Below, piece after piece: positions 1 through 7,638 of a DNA stretch of 64,000 nt. This DNA comes from Natronospirales bacterium (GTDB lineage Bacteria; Pseudomonadota; Gammaproteobacteria; Natronospirales; REEB76). Location of the stretch: the NCBI GenBank assembly GCA_021792635.1, contig JAJYUH010000002.1:62001-126000 (forward strand), given 5' to 3'. Both the position numbers and the translations under genes were made by a program. The notes under the pieces were generated by a model. The model was not told the DNA's origin, ran no database searches, and saw only the letters and a list, made by a program, of their open reading frames with translations. Numbering within the stretch: position 1 is the first letter of the stretch; each line of letters opens with the position of its first letter.

Positions 1-237
1 GCGGCCGTCGGCAAGGAAATCGCCGCGACCGTCTCGGCCGACGGCGACCGGACCCGCCAGGATTTCCATCAGAAAATGGACGCGGCCGCGAAGCAAATCA
101 TCGACGCCCACGGCGCGGTGATGCGGAAATTCATCGAGGCGCTGAATCCGATTTTAATGGAACTTGTCGATTCCGCGCGCGAGGGCAAAAAGCTTCGCGC
201 GGAGCTGGTCGCGCGACAGCAGGCCGCGCGGAAATGA
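1..237 (+). CDS. C-terminal part of an unknown charged helical protein
   Basis: Frame 1 is open from the first base to a TGA at 235-237, giving 78 residues with no start in the window. The visible part is rich in Lys, Arg, Glu and Ala and looks like a long amphipathic helix, with an RTRQDFHQKMDAAAKQII stretch and a basic tail ending in QQAARK. I do not recognise the family. It lies directly upstream of a small gene and the relaxase on the same strand, so it may be a mobilisation accessory protein, but only position supports that. Confidence 0.5.
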   Translation, partial: AAVGKEIAATVSADGDRTRQDFHQKMDAAAKQIIDAHGAVMRKFIEALNPILMELVDSAREGKKLRAELVARQQAARK

Positions 238-281
238 TTTCCTTATTTTTCCATAATCCAAAACCAAGAGAGGTGAACATC

Positions 282-485
282 ATGATCGGCAAAATCGAAG
301 ACGAAATCGAGGCGATGAGACACGCGGTCCGGCGCACGGACACCGCGCACACAAACCTGTGGCGGTACCTGTGCGATCGTGTGATCGACGACGAAGCGGA
401 AGTCCGGGAACTCGCGGAGCGCGTCCGGGAACTGGAGTCCCTGATCCCCGGCAAACCCGCCGCCGAAAAAACCGGAAAGGAGTAG
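282..485 (+). CDS. Small charged protein upstream of relaxase
   Basis: This is a 67-residue protein starting MIGKIEDEIEAMRHAV. The frame is open from 234, but the ATG at 282 has a good Shine-Dalgarno (AGAGAGG at about 268-274), so I take that as the start. The product is highly charged and predicted helical, with Glu/Arg-rich heptads (EAEVRELAERVRELESLI) that could form a short coiled coil. It ends 3 bp before the GTG of the relaxase gene, so the two are probably translated together. A DNA-binding or relaxosome accessory role is possible but not shown; no family is recognised. Confidence 0.6.
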   Translation: MIGKIEDEIEAMRHAVRRTDTAHTNLWRYLCDRVIDDEAEVRELAERVRELESLIPGKPAAEKTGKE

Positions 486-488
486 CCC

Positions 489-2972
489 GTGCTGTCCATC
501 TCCGCGCGCGGAAACGCTCAGGCCGCCGCCCAATACTACGAGCATCTGCAGACCGATCCGGCGGGGCGGGAGCTGGAGGATTACTACGCCACCGAGTCCA
601 CCGGAATTTTCCTGGGCGCGGGTGCGGAAACCCTCGGGCTCGATGGGCCGGTGAGCCGGGAAAACTTCGAGGACCTGGCCCAGGGATTGACTCCCCTGGG
701 CGAGGTGATGGGCGCGGGAATGGACCACCGCGCGGGCTGGGATTTAACGTGGAGCGCGCCCAAATCTGTCTCAATTCTTTGGGCCACGGCCGATGCCGAG
801 ACCCGCGAAAAAATCGAGGCCGCGCATGACAAAGCGGTGGCCGCCGGTCTCGAATTCATGGAGGCCCACGCGGCGTTTGGCCGGCGCGGCACGGGCGGGG
901 AAATTCACGAAAAAGTCAGCCTCGTGGCCGCCGCCTACCGTCACGGCACGAGTCGGGAACAGGACCCGCAGTTGCACTCGCATTGTTTTGTGTTCAATGC
1001 CGCGCCCCGGTCCGACGGCACCGTCGGCGCAATCGAAAGCCGGTACCTCTACGAGTGGAAAATGGCGGGGGGCGCGGCCTACCGGGCCGAGCTCGCCCAG
1101 GGGCTGCGCGAACTCGGATACACCACCGAGCGGGACGGCAAATCTTTCCGCATGGCCGGCGTGTCCAAGGAACTGGAGACCGAATTTTCCAAGCGCAGAA
1201 ATCAAATCGAACAAGCCCTGAAAGAGCACTCCGCGCGAGGCGCGAAAGCCTCCGAAATCGCCGCCCTCGACACGCGCCAGGCCAAGCAGTCCGTGGATCG
1301 CGAAACCCTGCTCCGGACCTGGCAGCAGACCGCTCGCGAAATCGCGCCGGAGTGGCAGCCCTCTCAGTGCTTGCGCCTGGCGCAGCAGCAGGTCGCGCCG
1401 CCCCTGGACGTGACGGCCGCGCAAAAAGAAATGACGCGGCAGCACAGCACCGTCAGCGAGGCCCAACTCTACGCGAGCGTCGGCCAGGAGCGCCAAGTCC
1501 ACGGCAACATTTCCGACATCGAGAAATCCGTGGCCGCGGTAAAGGCGGACCCCGAGACCGTGGCGCTGGAAAGCCACCAGGGCGAACGCTACACCACGAA
1601 AGAAATGCAATCTCTGGAAGCGGACATGGCCGAGCGGGCGGAGCGCATGTCGCGGGCTCAAGGCCACGAGGTTCCTGCCGAAAAAATCCAGGCGGCGATG
1701 GACGCAAGACCGACGCTTTCCGGCGAACAAAAAGCAGCCGTGCAACACGTCACCGGCGGCGGTGACCTGGCTTGCGTCCAGGGCGACGCCGGGACGGGTA
1801 AAAGTTTCATGCTGGCGGCCGCGCGCGAGGCGTGGGAATCCGAAGGTTTCCGAGTCCGGGGCGCGAGCCTGAGCGGCAAGGCGGCGCAGGAATTAGAACA
1901 GGCTTCCGGGATTCAGAGCACCACCCTCAAGCGCCTGGAAATGGACACCCGGGGCTATGTCGATGAGGGTGGCCAGAAGCATGACCCCACGGACAAACTC
2001 GGCGCTCGCGATGTGCTGGTAATGGATGAGGCCGGCATGAGCGGCAGCCGTCAGACCGCCGCCCTCATCGCGGACGCCGAACAGGCCGGCGCAAAGGTAG
2101 TCCTGGTCGGCGACAGCAGACAACTCCAGGCGATCGATGCGGGCGCGGCATTCAGGGCCATCGAAGAGCGGACCGGCTCGGTTTCCCTCAGCGATAGCCG
2201 CCGCCAGAACCAGGAAGAGGACCGCCAGGCGGTGCGCGACTTGCGCGATGGCCACGCGGAGGAAGCGCTCTCGAATTTGTCCGCGCGCGACCGCGTCCAT
2301 GAAAGTGAATCCGGGCGCGAGGCGAAGCAGGAAACCGGCCGGGCGGTGGCGGACGATCTCAGCCAGGGCAAGCTCAGTCTCGCCCTGACCGGCACGCGTG
2401 CCGAAGCCAGGGATGTGAACGAGCACGCGCGCGAAGCCGCGAAAGAAAAAGGCCTGGTGCAGGGCGAGGACATCCCCGTTTCCACGGCTCACGGCGAGCG
2501 CCAATTTGCGGAGGGCGACCGGGTGATTTTCACCCGCAACTCAAAGGACCTGGACGTCAAGAACGGCGACCTCGGAACCGTGCGGGAAGTCCTCGGCCAG
2601 GACGGCCAAGCCAAGATGAAAATCGAGCTCGACCGCGGCGGCGAGCGCGAGATCGACACCCGCCAGTATGACCACCTGGACCACGGCTACGCGGTGACCA
2701 CCCACAAGGCGCAAGGCTCGACGGTGGACCGTGCGCATGTCTTGGCTTCAGAGAACGGCATGTCATCACGCGAATGGAGCTATGTCGCGGCCAGCCGCGC
2801 CCGCGAAGAAACCCACATCCACGGTGACCGCGCCACGCTGGCCGAAATTGCTCCGGCCTGGTCGAAGGCGCGTCAAAAAGACGTGACCCTGGATTACGAG
2901 AAGAAGCCCGAGCACGAACAGAAAAAGGAGCCGGAGCGCGATCGCGCACCGGTGCGCGAATGGAAACGCTAA
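489..2972 (+). CDS. traA: MobF-type conjugative relaxase-helicase (TraA/TrwC family)
   Basis: An 827-residue protein with a GTG start right after the upstream small gene. The N-terminal TrwC-type relaxase domain shows tandem tyrosines Y16-Y17 for nicking, a DLTWSAPKSVSILW block near residue 85, and the metal-binding motif with H152, then DPQLHSH (H163, H165). The C-terminal half is a RecD/TraI-type superfamily 1 helicase with Walker A GDAGTGKS, Walker B VLVMDEAGM and a late TTHKAQGSTVD motif. Such proteins nick one strand at an origin of transfer, stay covalently attached to the 5' end and unwind the DNA. The length is in the normal range for short MobF proteins. No coupling protein or type IV secretion gene is visible, so the element may be mobilisable rather than self-transmissible, or its transfer genes lie left of the window. 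Confidence 0.93.
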   Translation: MLSISARGNAQAAAQYYEHLQTDPAGRELEDYYATESTGIFLGAGAETLGLDGPVSRENFEDLAQGLTPLGEVMGAGMDHRAGWDLTWSAPKSVSILWATADAETREKIEAAHDKAVAAGLEFMEAHAAFGRRGTGGEIHEKVSLVAAAYRHGTSREQDPQLHSHCFVFNAAPRSDGTVGAIESRYLYEWKMAGGAAYRAELAQGLRELGYTTERDGKSFRMAGVSKELETEFSKRRNQIEQALKEHSARGAKASEIAALDTRQAKQSVDRETLLRTWQQTAREIAPEWQPSQCLRLAQQQVAPPLDVTAAQKEMTRQHSTVSEAQLYASVGQERQVHGNISDIEKSVAAVKADPETVALESHQGERYTTKEMQSLEADMAERAERMSRAQGHEVPAEKIQAAMDARPTLSGEQKAAVQHVTGGGDLACVQGDAGTGKSFMLAAAREAWESEGFRVRGASLSGKAAQELEQASGIQSTTLKRLEMDTRGYVDEGGQKHDPTDKLGARDVLVMDEAGMSGSRQTAALIADAEQAGAKVVLVGDSRQLQAIDAGAAFRAIEERTGSVSLSDSRRQNQEEDRQAVRDLRDGHAEEALSNLSARDRVHESESGREAKQETGRAVADDLSQGKLSLALTGTRAEARDVNEHAREAAKEKGLVQGEDIPVSTAHGERQFAEGDRVIFTRNSKDLDVKNGDLGTVREVLGQDGQAKMKIELDRGGEREIDTRQYDHLDHGYAVTTHKAQGSTVDRAHVLASENGMSSREWSYVAASRAREETHIHGDRATLAEIAPAWSKARQKDVTLDYEKKPEHEQKKEPERDRAPVREWKR

Positions 2973-2983
2973 GCCCGCGAGCC

Positions 2984-3090
2984 TGGCCCATTTTGGCCCC
3001 AATTGGCCAAAAGTGGCCAAAAACGGCGGCGGCGAAAAACTCAAGTGGCCCAAATTGGCCCCAAATGGCCAAAAGTGGCCAAAAACGGCC
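2984..3090. repeat. Two five-unit arrays of TGGCC at exact 10-bp spacing
   Basis: TGGCC starts at 2984, 2994, 3004 and 3014 with CGGCG at 3024, then again at 3046, 3056, 3066 and 3076 with CGGCC at 3086. The second block repeats the first almost base for base at a 62-bp offset, and A-rich spacers fill the intervals. It occupies most of the gap between traA and the next gene. Exact one-helical-turn spacing suggests sites for a protein binding one face of the DNA, as in iterons or transfer-origin accessory sites. Function is unknown. Confidence 0.85.
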
Positions 3091-3127
3091 AGACATTAAA
3101 TTTTCACAGTGCAACTAGGAGAACGAC

Positions 3128-3313
3128 ATGACTACAACTGAAATCGATGAAATCAACCTCAAAATCGAAGCGGCGATTGTCCAGGACAAAAAAGACGAGG
3201 ACCTTTTCGACCTGGAACCCGAGCCGTCCGACAGCGACGACGATGATTTCTACGTCAACCCCGGCGAGCTGCCGCCCGGCACGGACACCGACGGAGACGA
3301 AGACGAAGCATGA
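3128..3313 (+). CDS. Very acidic 61-residue protein
   Basis: The start ATG is preceded by a clear AGGAG (3116-3120). The 61 residues are dominated by Asp and Glu, especially in the second half (DSDDDDF, DTDGDEDEA), with no membrane segment or signal peptide. Acidic proteins of this size on mobile elements are sometimes DNA mimics or chaperone-like partners, but no specific family is recognised and I assign no function. Its TGA overlaps the ATG of the following gene (ATGA), so it heads a translationally coupled trio reaching 4211. Confidence 0.65.
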   Translation: MTTTEIDEINLKIEAAIVQDKKDEDLFDLEPEPSDSDDDDFYVNPGELPPGTDTDGDEDEA

Positions 3314-3975
3314 AACCGAAAATCCGCAACATCCTGCTCCTGGCGATGGTCCAGGACGTTTTGATCCTGGTCGCCACGCTGGCGCTGGCGGGTTCCGTGC
3401 CCGCCACGCATACCTGGCTCATCGTCGCAGGCCAGTCTCATCACCTTGCCCCTGAAGCCAGCCGGCGGGCCCTAAATCAAAGCCAGCACACAATCGGCAT
3501 CGAGGTCTCGCGCGGTCCGTGGATCGCGCAAATTTCCCACATGGAGGATTCGTTCGGCTGTTCGAGCAATGAACTCGCCGTTGCGCGCCGATGGCAATTT
3601 GTGCACGCGCATGGAATTACCGGCGGGTTCATGCTCGGCGCGATGGCCGCGCATCGCTGCGCGGCGTTTCCCGCGCTGGCGCGAACAGAACTGGTGGCCC
3701 TCTACCGCGCCGAGAGCATTCAGACCTCGGCGGCCGGGACATTCGTGAGCTGCAACTATGATGCGTTTCCGCCTTTGGCGGAGCCTTGCACCCTGTACTC
3801 CATCAAAACCACGCCCGCGCGCGGTGCCCGGTGGGTTTTCGGTCTCGCGCCCGGTTTTTACCTGGACTTGGGCGACCGCGTCCGCCTCGAAGCCACCCTG
3901 ATCCGTTCCCCCTGGACCGGACATCACATCGTGGCCTATGCCCAGCTCCTCCTCCGGCTGGCGACCTTCAAATGA
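3310..3975 (+). CDS. Unknown protein with N-terminal hydrophobic segment
   Basis: A 221-residue product starting MKPKIRNILLLAMVQDVLI. The hydrophobic N-terminus (about residues 7-28) could be a signal peptide or single membrane anchor, placing the rest outside the cytoplasm. The body has four cysteines (FGCSSN, HRCAAF, SCNYDAF, EPCTLY) that could form disulfides, and a His/Arg-rich central part. I do not recognise the family. It is coupled by ATGA overlaps to the acidic gene before it and the small membrane gene after it, so the three probably act together. A surface or conjugation-pair role is possible but unsupported by any motif. Confidence 0.6.
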   Translation: MKPKIRNILLLAMVQDVLILVATLALAGSVPATHTWLIVAGQSHHLAPEASRRALNQSQHTIGIEVSRGPWIAQISHMEDSFGCSSNELAVARRWQFVHAHGITGGFMLGAMAAHRCAAFPALARTELVALYRAESIQTSAAGTFVSCNYDAFPPLAEPCTLYSIKTTPARGARWVFGLAPGFYLDLGDRVRLEATLIRSPWTGHHIVAYAQLLLRLATFK

Positions 3976-4211
3976 TTTTCCCGCCGCTGCGCGCGTTGAA
4001 GTTTCTCGCCGAGCTGCTGGACTTGTCGTTTCTCGTGCGCTTCATCCTGGGCGTCTTGCTCTTGGTCGCGGTCTTTGCCCTGGTCGCCTGGCTCACCGGC
4101 ACCACGCCTTCGCGGCTTATCCACGCGGATCTCCGCGAGATCGAGCGCACTTACCACATTCTTTTCTGGCGCCTGTCCGCGATCGTGCGGGCGGGCTTTT
4201 TTAGGCAATAG
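3972..4211 (+). CDS. Small single-pass membrane protein
   Basis: A 79-residue protein that begins at an ATG overlapping the previous stop (ATGA). One strongly hydrophobic segment at about residues 17-44 (FLVRFILGVLLLVAVFALVA) is followed by a basic cytoplasmic-type tail. No family recognised. It is the last gene of the coupled trio and is followed by the left end of the IS1111-type insertion sequence. The IS probably sits just past its stop, so the gene appears intact. Confidence 0.55.
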   Translation: MIFPPLRALKFLAELLDLSFLVRFILGVLLLVAVFALVAWLTGTTPSRLIHADLREIERTYHILFWRLSAIVRAGFFRQ

Positions 4212-4287
4212 GAGAACGATAGCGTCGCGTCGCTCGTGATGGCCGGTACGGTCCCGGCGTCCCGGCCACTCGCTCCAGCGACGATGG

Positions 4288-4301
4288 TATGGACCCCGAC
4301 C
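4288..4301. repeat. Left subterminal inverted repeat of the IS
   Basis: TATGGACCCCGACC here is the exact reverse complement of 5661-5674. It lies about 60 bp before the transposase start. Confidence 0.85.
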
Positions 4302-4362
4302 TGGTGTCGGGATCGGTGACACACTGCGTGTTGCCCGATATCCATTGAGGAGGAGTCCTACC

Positions 4363-5391
4363 ATGACAATTCAAACGATCGGTCTGGATCTGGCCAAGCA
4401 CATCTTCCATGTCCACGGCGTCGATGCAACCGGCCAGGTGGTCGTCAGTCGAGCGCTCCAGCGTGTCGAAGTGAGTCGCTTCTTTGCCAACCTGTCCCCA
4501 TGCCTCGTCGGTGTGGAAGCGTGCGGCGGTGCCCATCACTGGGCGCGCACCCTCAAACGGCTCGGTCACGACGTGCGGCTCATCAGCCCCCAGTTCGTCA
4601 AGCCCTACGTGAAGTCGAACAAGAGCGACAAGAACGACGCCGAAGCCATCTGCGAAGCCGTAAGCCGGCCGTCCATGCGCTTTGTCCCGATAAAAACCGA
4701 CGAGCAGTTGGACATCTTGGCGGTCCACCGTCTGCGCAGTCGGCTCGTCGCCAACAAGATCGCCCTGGTCAATCAGATCCGAGGACTGCTCGCCGAGCGG
4801 GGGATTATCATGGCCCGTGAGGTGGCCTCCTTGCACCGGCGTCTGCCCGAAATCCTGGAGACGGTCGACAACGGTTTGAGCAACAGCTTCCGGATGCTGC
4901 TCGCCGACCTGTACCAGCAGTTGTCGGAGATTGAAACGCAGATTCATCAGTATGATCGCCAAATCCGCTGTATTTATACGCAGCATGAGGCCTGCCAGCG
5001 CCTGGGCGCCATCGAGGGCATTGGCCCGCTGACCGCGACGGCTTTGTACGCCGCCGCCGGCGATGCGCGGGTGTTCAAGAACGGCCGGCAGTTCGCCGCT
5101 TGGTTGGGGCTGGTGCCCAAGCAGCATTCGAGCGGCGGCAAGCCCCGACTCCTGGGTATCAGTAAGCGTGGCGATGCCTATCTACGCACCCTGCTCATTC
5201 ACGGAGGGCGTGCCGCGCTCGCCCACGCAAGACACAAATCCGATGCTCGCAGTCACTGGGTGTGTGCATTGCGTGCTCGCCGCCTCCACAACATTGCCGC
5301 CGTAGCCTTGGCAAACAAGAATGCCCGCATCGCCTGGGTGCTGCTGGCGCGCGGCGAGACCTATCGGCCCGCGCCACCCGTGGCCGCCTAG
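4363..5391 (+). CDS. IS110/IS1111-family DEDD transposase
   Basis: A 342-residue transposase, the family's usual length. The frame extends upstream through a TTG, but the ATG at 4363 has a strong GGAGGAG 7-8 bp before it. The N-terminal RuvC-like DEDD domain shows GLDLAKHIFHVHGVD with the first Asp, GVEACGG with the Glu, and SDKNDAEA with the paired Asp residues. The C-terminal transposase_20 domain shows IEGIGPLTATAL and GLVPKQHSSGGK, followed by GISKRGD with the conserved Ser. The HVHGVD signature is typical of the IS1111 subgroup. It forms a circular intermediate and inserts it using an RNA guide. The gene appears intact. Confidence 0.95.
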   Translation: MTIQTIGLDLAKHIFHVHGVDATGQVVVSRALQRVEVSRFFANLSPCLVGVEACGGAHHWARTLKRLGHDVRLISPQFVKPYVKSNKSDKNDAEAICEAVSRPSMRFVPIKTDEQLDILAVHRLRSRLVANKIALVNQIRGLLAERGIIMAREVASLHRRLPEILETVDNGLSNSFRMLLADLYQQLSEIETQIHQYDRQIRCIYTQHEACQRLGAIEGIGPLTATALYAAAGDARVFKNGRQFAAWLGLVPKQHSSGGKPRLLGISKRGDAYLRTLLIHGGRAALAHARHKSDARSHWVCALRARRLHNIAAVALANKNARIAWVLLARGETYRPAPPVAA

Positions 5392-5660
5392 TGATCGTTC
5401 GCCCGTCCGGCAATTGCGCAGTAACAGAGGAGTGATGGCGTATCGGTTGCACACCGACGTTTCCCAACCCTGAGGAATGGTCCGGCCTGCGCTTCGGCGT
5501 GAGGCCTCAGCGACGATGAGGGGGAAACGCGCAGCTGACCATCCTGGCTCGCGGGGGAATGACCTTTCTACCGCACTCAGAAGCCGAATATACGGTCGCA
5601 ATGCAATCTCTACGCACTTGGACTTTCTGAAGGAGCGTTCTGAACGAAAACTTGCCATCC
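5392..5660 (+). ncRNA. Candidate IS1111 guide (seeker/bridge) RNA region
   Basis: About 270 bp of non-coding sequence lies between the transposase stop and the right inverted repeat, where IS1111-group guide RNAs are encoded. It holds GC-rich segments able to fold. One 11-base string (CAGCGACGATG, 5508-5518) is identical to the sequence abutting the left inverted repeat (4276-4286), as expected if this RNA carries a segment matching the element-target boundary. Exact RNA ends are not determined. The assignment rests on position and this one match. Confidence 0.45.
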
Positions 5661-5674
5661 GGTCGGGGTCCATA
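5661..5674. repeat. Right subterminal inverted repeat of the IS
   Basis: GGTCGGGGTCCATA is the exact reverse complement of 4288-4301 and marks the right side of the insertion sequence. Confidence 0.85.
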
Positions 5675-6076
5675 TACGGCCCATTCCTTTGCTGCGGCAC
5701 GCCCGGCGTTCGGAAACCGTTACTTCGCACGGTTTCCTCCACCCTGGCTTTACGCCCCGGCGCGGCCTTCGCACCACGCGGACGCTGTGCTACGGCCGCT
5801 GGGGCTACCGCAGGCTCTTCGCCTCGGCGCTTCGCGCCTTCCCTAGCTCATCGTCAGCGGGTCCGCCACCTCGGCGGCTGGATTCCGAAACGCAACTACA
5901 GTAGATTCACTCACGGCGTACTCCTCTTGCTGAAAGGGTTCTCGACCAACTCATTGTCAGCAGGTACGCCACTTTTATCAAACCGCCCGTACACCAGATT
6001 CAGTTATAGCTCGTGTCATGGTTGGCAAACCCGATTCTCGCGGATTTACCCGGAAACCGCCGCCTCTAACCTTCAA
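5675..6076. other. Gene-free stretch right of the IS
   Basis: About 400 bp with no convincing gene. Several short frames overlap here, but they lack ribosome sites and recognisable domains. Base composition shifts from GC-rich near the IS to AT-richer towards 6076, where the AT-rich orphan genes begin. It may be decayed mobile-element sequence. Confidence 0.5.
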
Positions 6077-6541
6077 CTAGAGATGGGACATCGCCCTTTT
6101 TGCTATCGTGATTGCATAGTTACCGCTATTTCGCAAATTGTATAAAAGCAATAGTAGCAATGGAACCTGAACAAGCAGCGTGCATAGACCAATTATGTAC
6201 GAGATCCAATATACAGAACTACTTGGCAAACCATACCTCACGAGCGTGATGATAGACATGAGTAATGTGGGAAGAATTGCCATACCACTATATAGCAACC
6301 ACTGCTTTGGCTTGATCAAGCTCACTATCCAAGCAATTACCAAAGACAGCACAAGTTGGATAAGAATCGTAGATAACTCACTTATAAGGAACAAATGTAA
6401 ACTTGTGGATTTACCATTTAAGTGAAACATTGGATAAAACAGTCGGCTTGCCAACCCAATCCAATATAACTCACCATAGAGCCACGCCACGCCAGCGAAA
6501 AACGCGAGTACCGGAGACAATGCTTTCTTTTGGAAAATCAT
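6077..6541 (-). CDS. Unknown multi-pass inner-membrane protein
   Basis: About 154 residues when started at the ATG at 6541; a GTG at 6577 would add 12. Four hydrophobic segments are evident: around LAFFAGVAWLYGELYWIGLA, ILIQLVLSLVIAWIVSLI, MAILPTLLMSIITLV, and a last one with GLCTLLVQVPLLLLLLY. No conserved motif or family is recognised. The gene is strikingly AT-rich beside its neighbours, which points to recent acquisition. It lies 3' of an exported orphan gene on the same strand and may be co-transcribed with it. An immunity or partner role would fit the arrangement but has no direct support. Confidence 0.55.
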   Translation of the reverse strand: MIFQKKALSPVLAFFAGVAWLYGELYWIGLASRLFYPMFHLNGKSTSLHLFLISELSTILIQLVLSLVIAWIVSLIKPKQWLLYSGMAILPTLLMSIITLVRYGLPSSSVYWISYIIGLCTLLVQVPLLLLLLYNLRNSGNYAITIAKRAMSHL

Positions 6542-6589
6542 ACCTATATAAATCCTATAAACTAAAGTGATGAACACGCAGCGCTAGGG

Positions 6590-7426
6590 CTACAGAGTCG
6601 AGGTGCAATTTCCTTGGTTATCACAAACGGGGCCAACAATAACAGTTCCACCTCCCCTATAATAAACGGGAACATTAGGTAGAATCAGGAAACCACCATT
6701 CCAGTTTGCTGCACCCCATCCAGCAAACTGGCCAGCACCCCCTAGTGACAAGGTTGAGCCTATAAGACCAGTATCGGGTATCGGATTACCTTTCGCGTCC
6801 CTTGCAGACCCAATAACGTATGTAAAAGCCAAACCTGGATCCTGATTGTACATTGCTGGCACAGACACAAAGATCGCAGAAGTACCATCTGCAAAAATTA
6901 CTTCAACTTCAATGGGCTGTTGGGCTATGAATACGCTTTGAAATTCAGGCAGCGCACGCAGGTAACCGGATGTATCAAATTCCCAAGCGTCGTCATCTTC
7001 AAATCCTCCCACTTTTGTGGGATCTACATGAACTACTATTGGACCTTCTCCAGCATAGGTAGCATAACTGCTAAACTGACTTGCGTAATCAGACGGTGGA
7101 CTTTGCTGAGAAAGGGTGACTCTTGTAAAGTAAGTGTTGCATCCATAGTCGCATAATTTCTCATGAATATAGTGAACCTGCACTAACATAAGCACCCCAG
7201 TTGCAACATTACCCAAGAGATACTGGTAAGTCCCGGGACCACGCGAAACCGCATCACTTTTTGCATTTTGCTCCAACTGTGCTGAAGTACAAGTTGTAGC
7301 GCGGCACTCAAGATAGGCTGTAAGGTTTGGCAACTCAGTAAACGCTGAAACTGCAGCCTTGCTTGCAGGAGAACTTAAGATAAGGAACAAGCCGAAAAAT
7401 ATTAGGAGCGGTTTTGTGCGAATCAT
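6590..7426 (-). CDS. Exported protein of unknown function
   Basis: A 278-residue protein with an AAGGGAGA ribosome site before its ATG. The N-terminus MIRTKPLLIFFGLFLILSS then ASKAAV is a clear Sec signal peptide, with likely cleavage after ASKA (about residue 24). The mature part has pairs of cysteines (ECRATTC, KLCDYGC, VCDNQGNC) suggesting disulfides, and a Gly-rich C-terminal part (STLSLGGAGQFAGWG). No family recognised. It is AT-rich like the following membrane gene and lies between the IS and the integrase, so it looks like cargo of the integrated element. Confidence 0.6.
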   Translation of the reverse strand: MIRTKPLLIFFGLFLILSSPASKAAVSAFTELPNLTAYLECRATTCTSAQLEQNAKSDAVSRGPGTYQYLLGNVATGVLMLVQVHYIHEKLCDYGCNTYFTRVTLSQQSPPSDYASQFSSYATYAGEGPIVVHVDPTKVGGFEDDDAWEFDTSGYLRALPEFQSVFIAQQPIEVEVIFADGTSAIFVSVPAMYNQDPGLAFTYVIGSARDAKGNPIPDTGLIGSTLSLGGAGQFAGWGAANWNGGFLILPNVPVYYRGGGTVIVGPVCDNQGNCTSTL

Positions 7427-7638
7427 GGCTCAATCTCCCTTATTGATTATGAATTTAAGCCTTTTTGGGGTGTGCTCAGAACAAAATCCTTGAATATTGA
7501 GTGCAGGTACTATTACCATCCCAGAATCAAAATTTCAAGGGCTGGTACCCTAGAAAATAGATGGTTTGTGATAGGCGGGTGGTCTGTAGGGATGGAACGT
7601 TTTTAAAATGTGATGGGAATGTTGGGAATGTGACGAAA

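Larger units (their letters stand above)
4288..5674 (+). mobile_element. IS110/IS1111-type insertion sequence
   Basis: The element is defined by a perfect 14-bp inverted repeat at 4288-4301 and 5661-5674 flanking a DEDD transposase gene. Subterminal rather than terminal inverted repeats are typical of the IS1111 subgroup, so the true tips probably lie a few bases outside these coordinates. Total length is about 1.4 kb, normal for the group. The longer non-coding end (5392-5660) lies downstream of the transposase, where IS1111 elements are reported to encode their guide (seeker) RNA. The element sits inside the integrated mobile region, downstream of the 3972-4211 gene. Confidence 0.85.

Noticed and set aside
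2984-3090. TGGCC array as a terminator
   Set aside because: The repeats are direct and phased, with no single dominant stem followed by T residues.
2557-3114. 185-residue frame running through the TGGCC array
   Set aside because: Its repeated Trp/Pro/Gly text comes from the DNA repeat; there is no ribosome site or family.
5477-6145. 222-residue frame across the right IS end
   Set aside because: It starts in the IS non-coding end, crosses the inverted repeat and has no domain.
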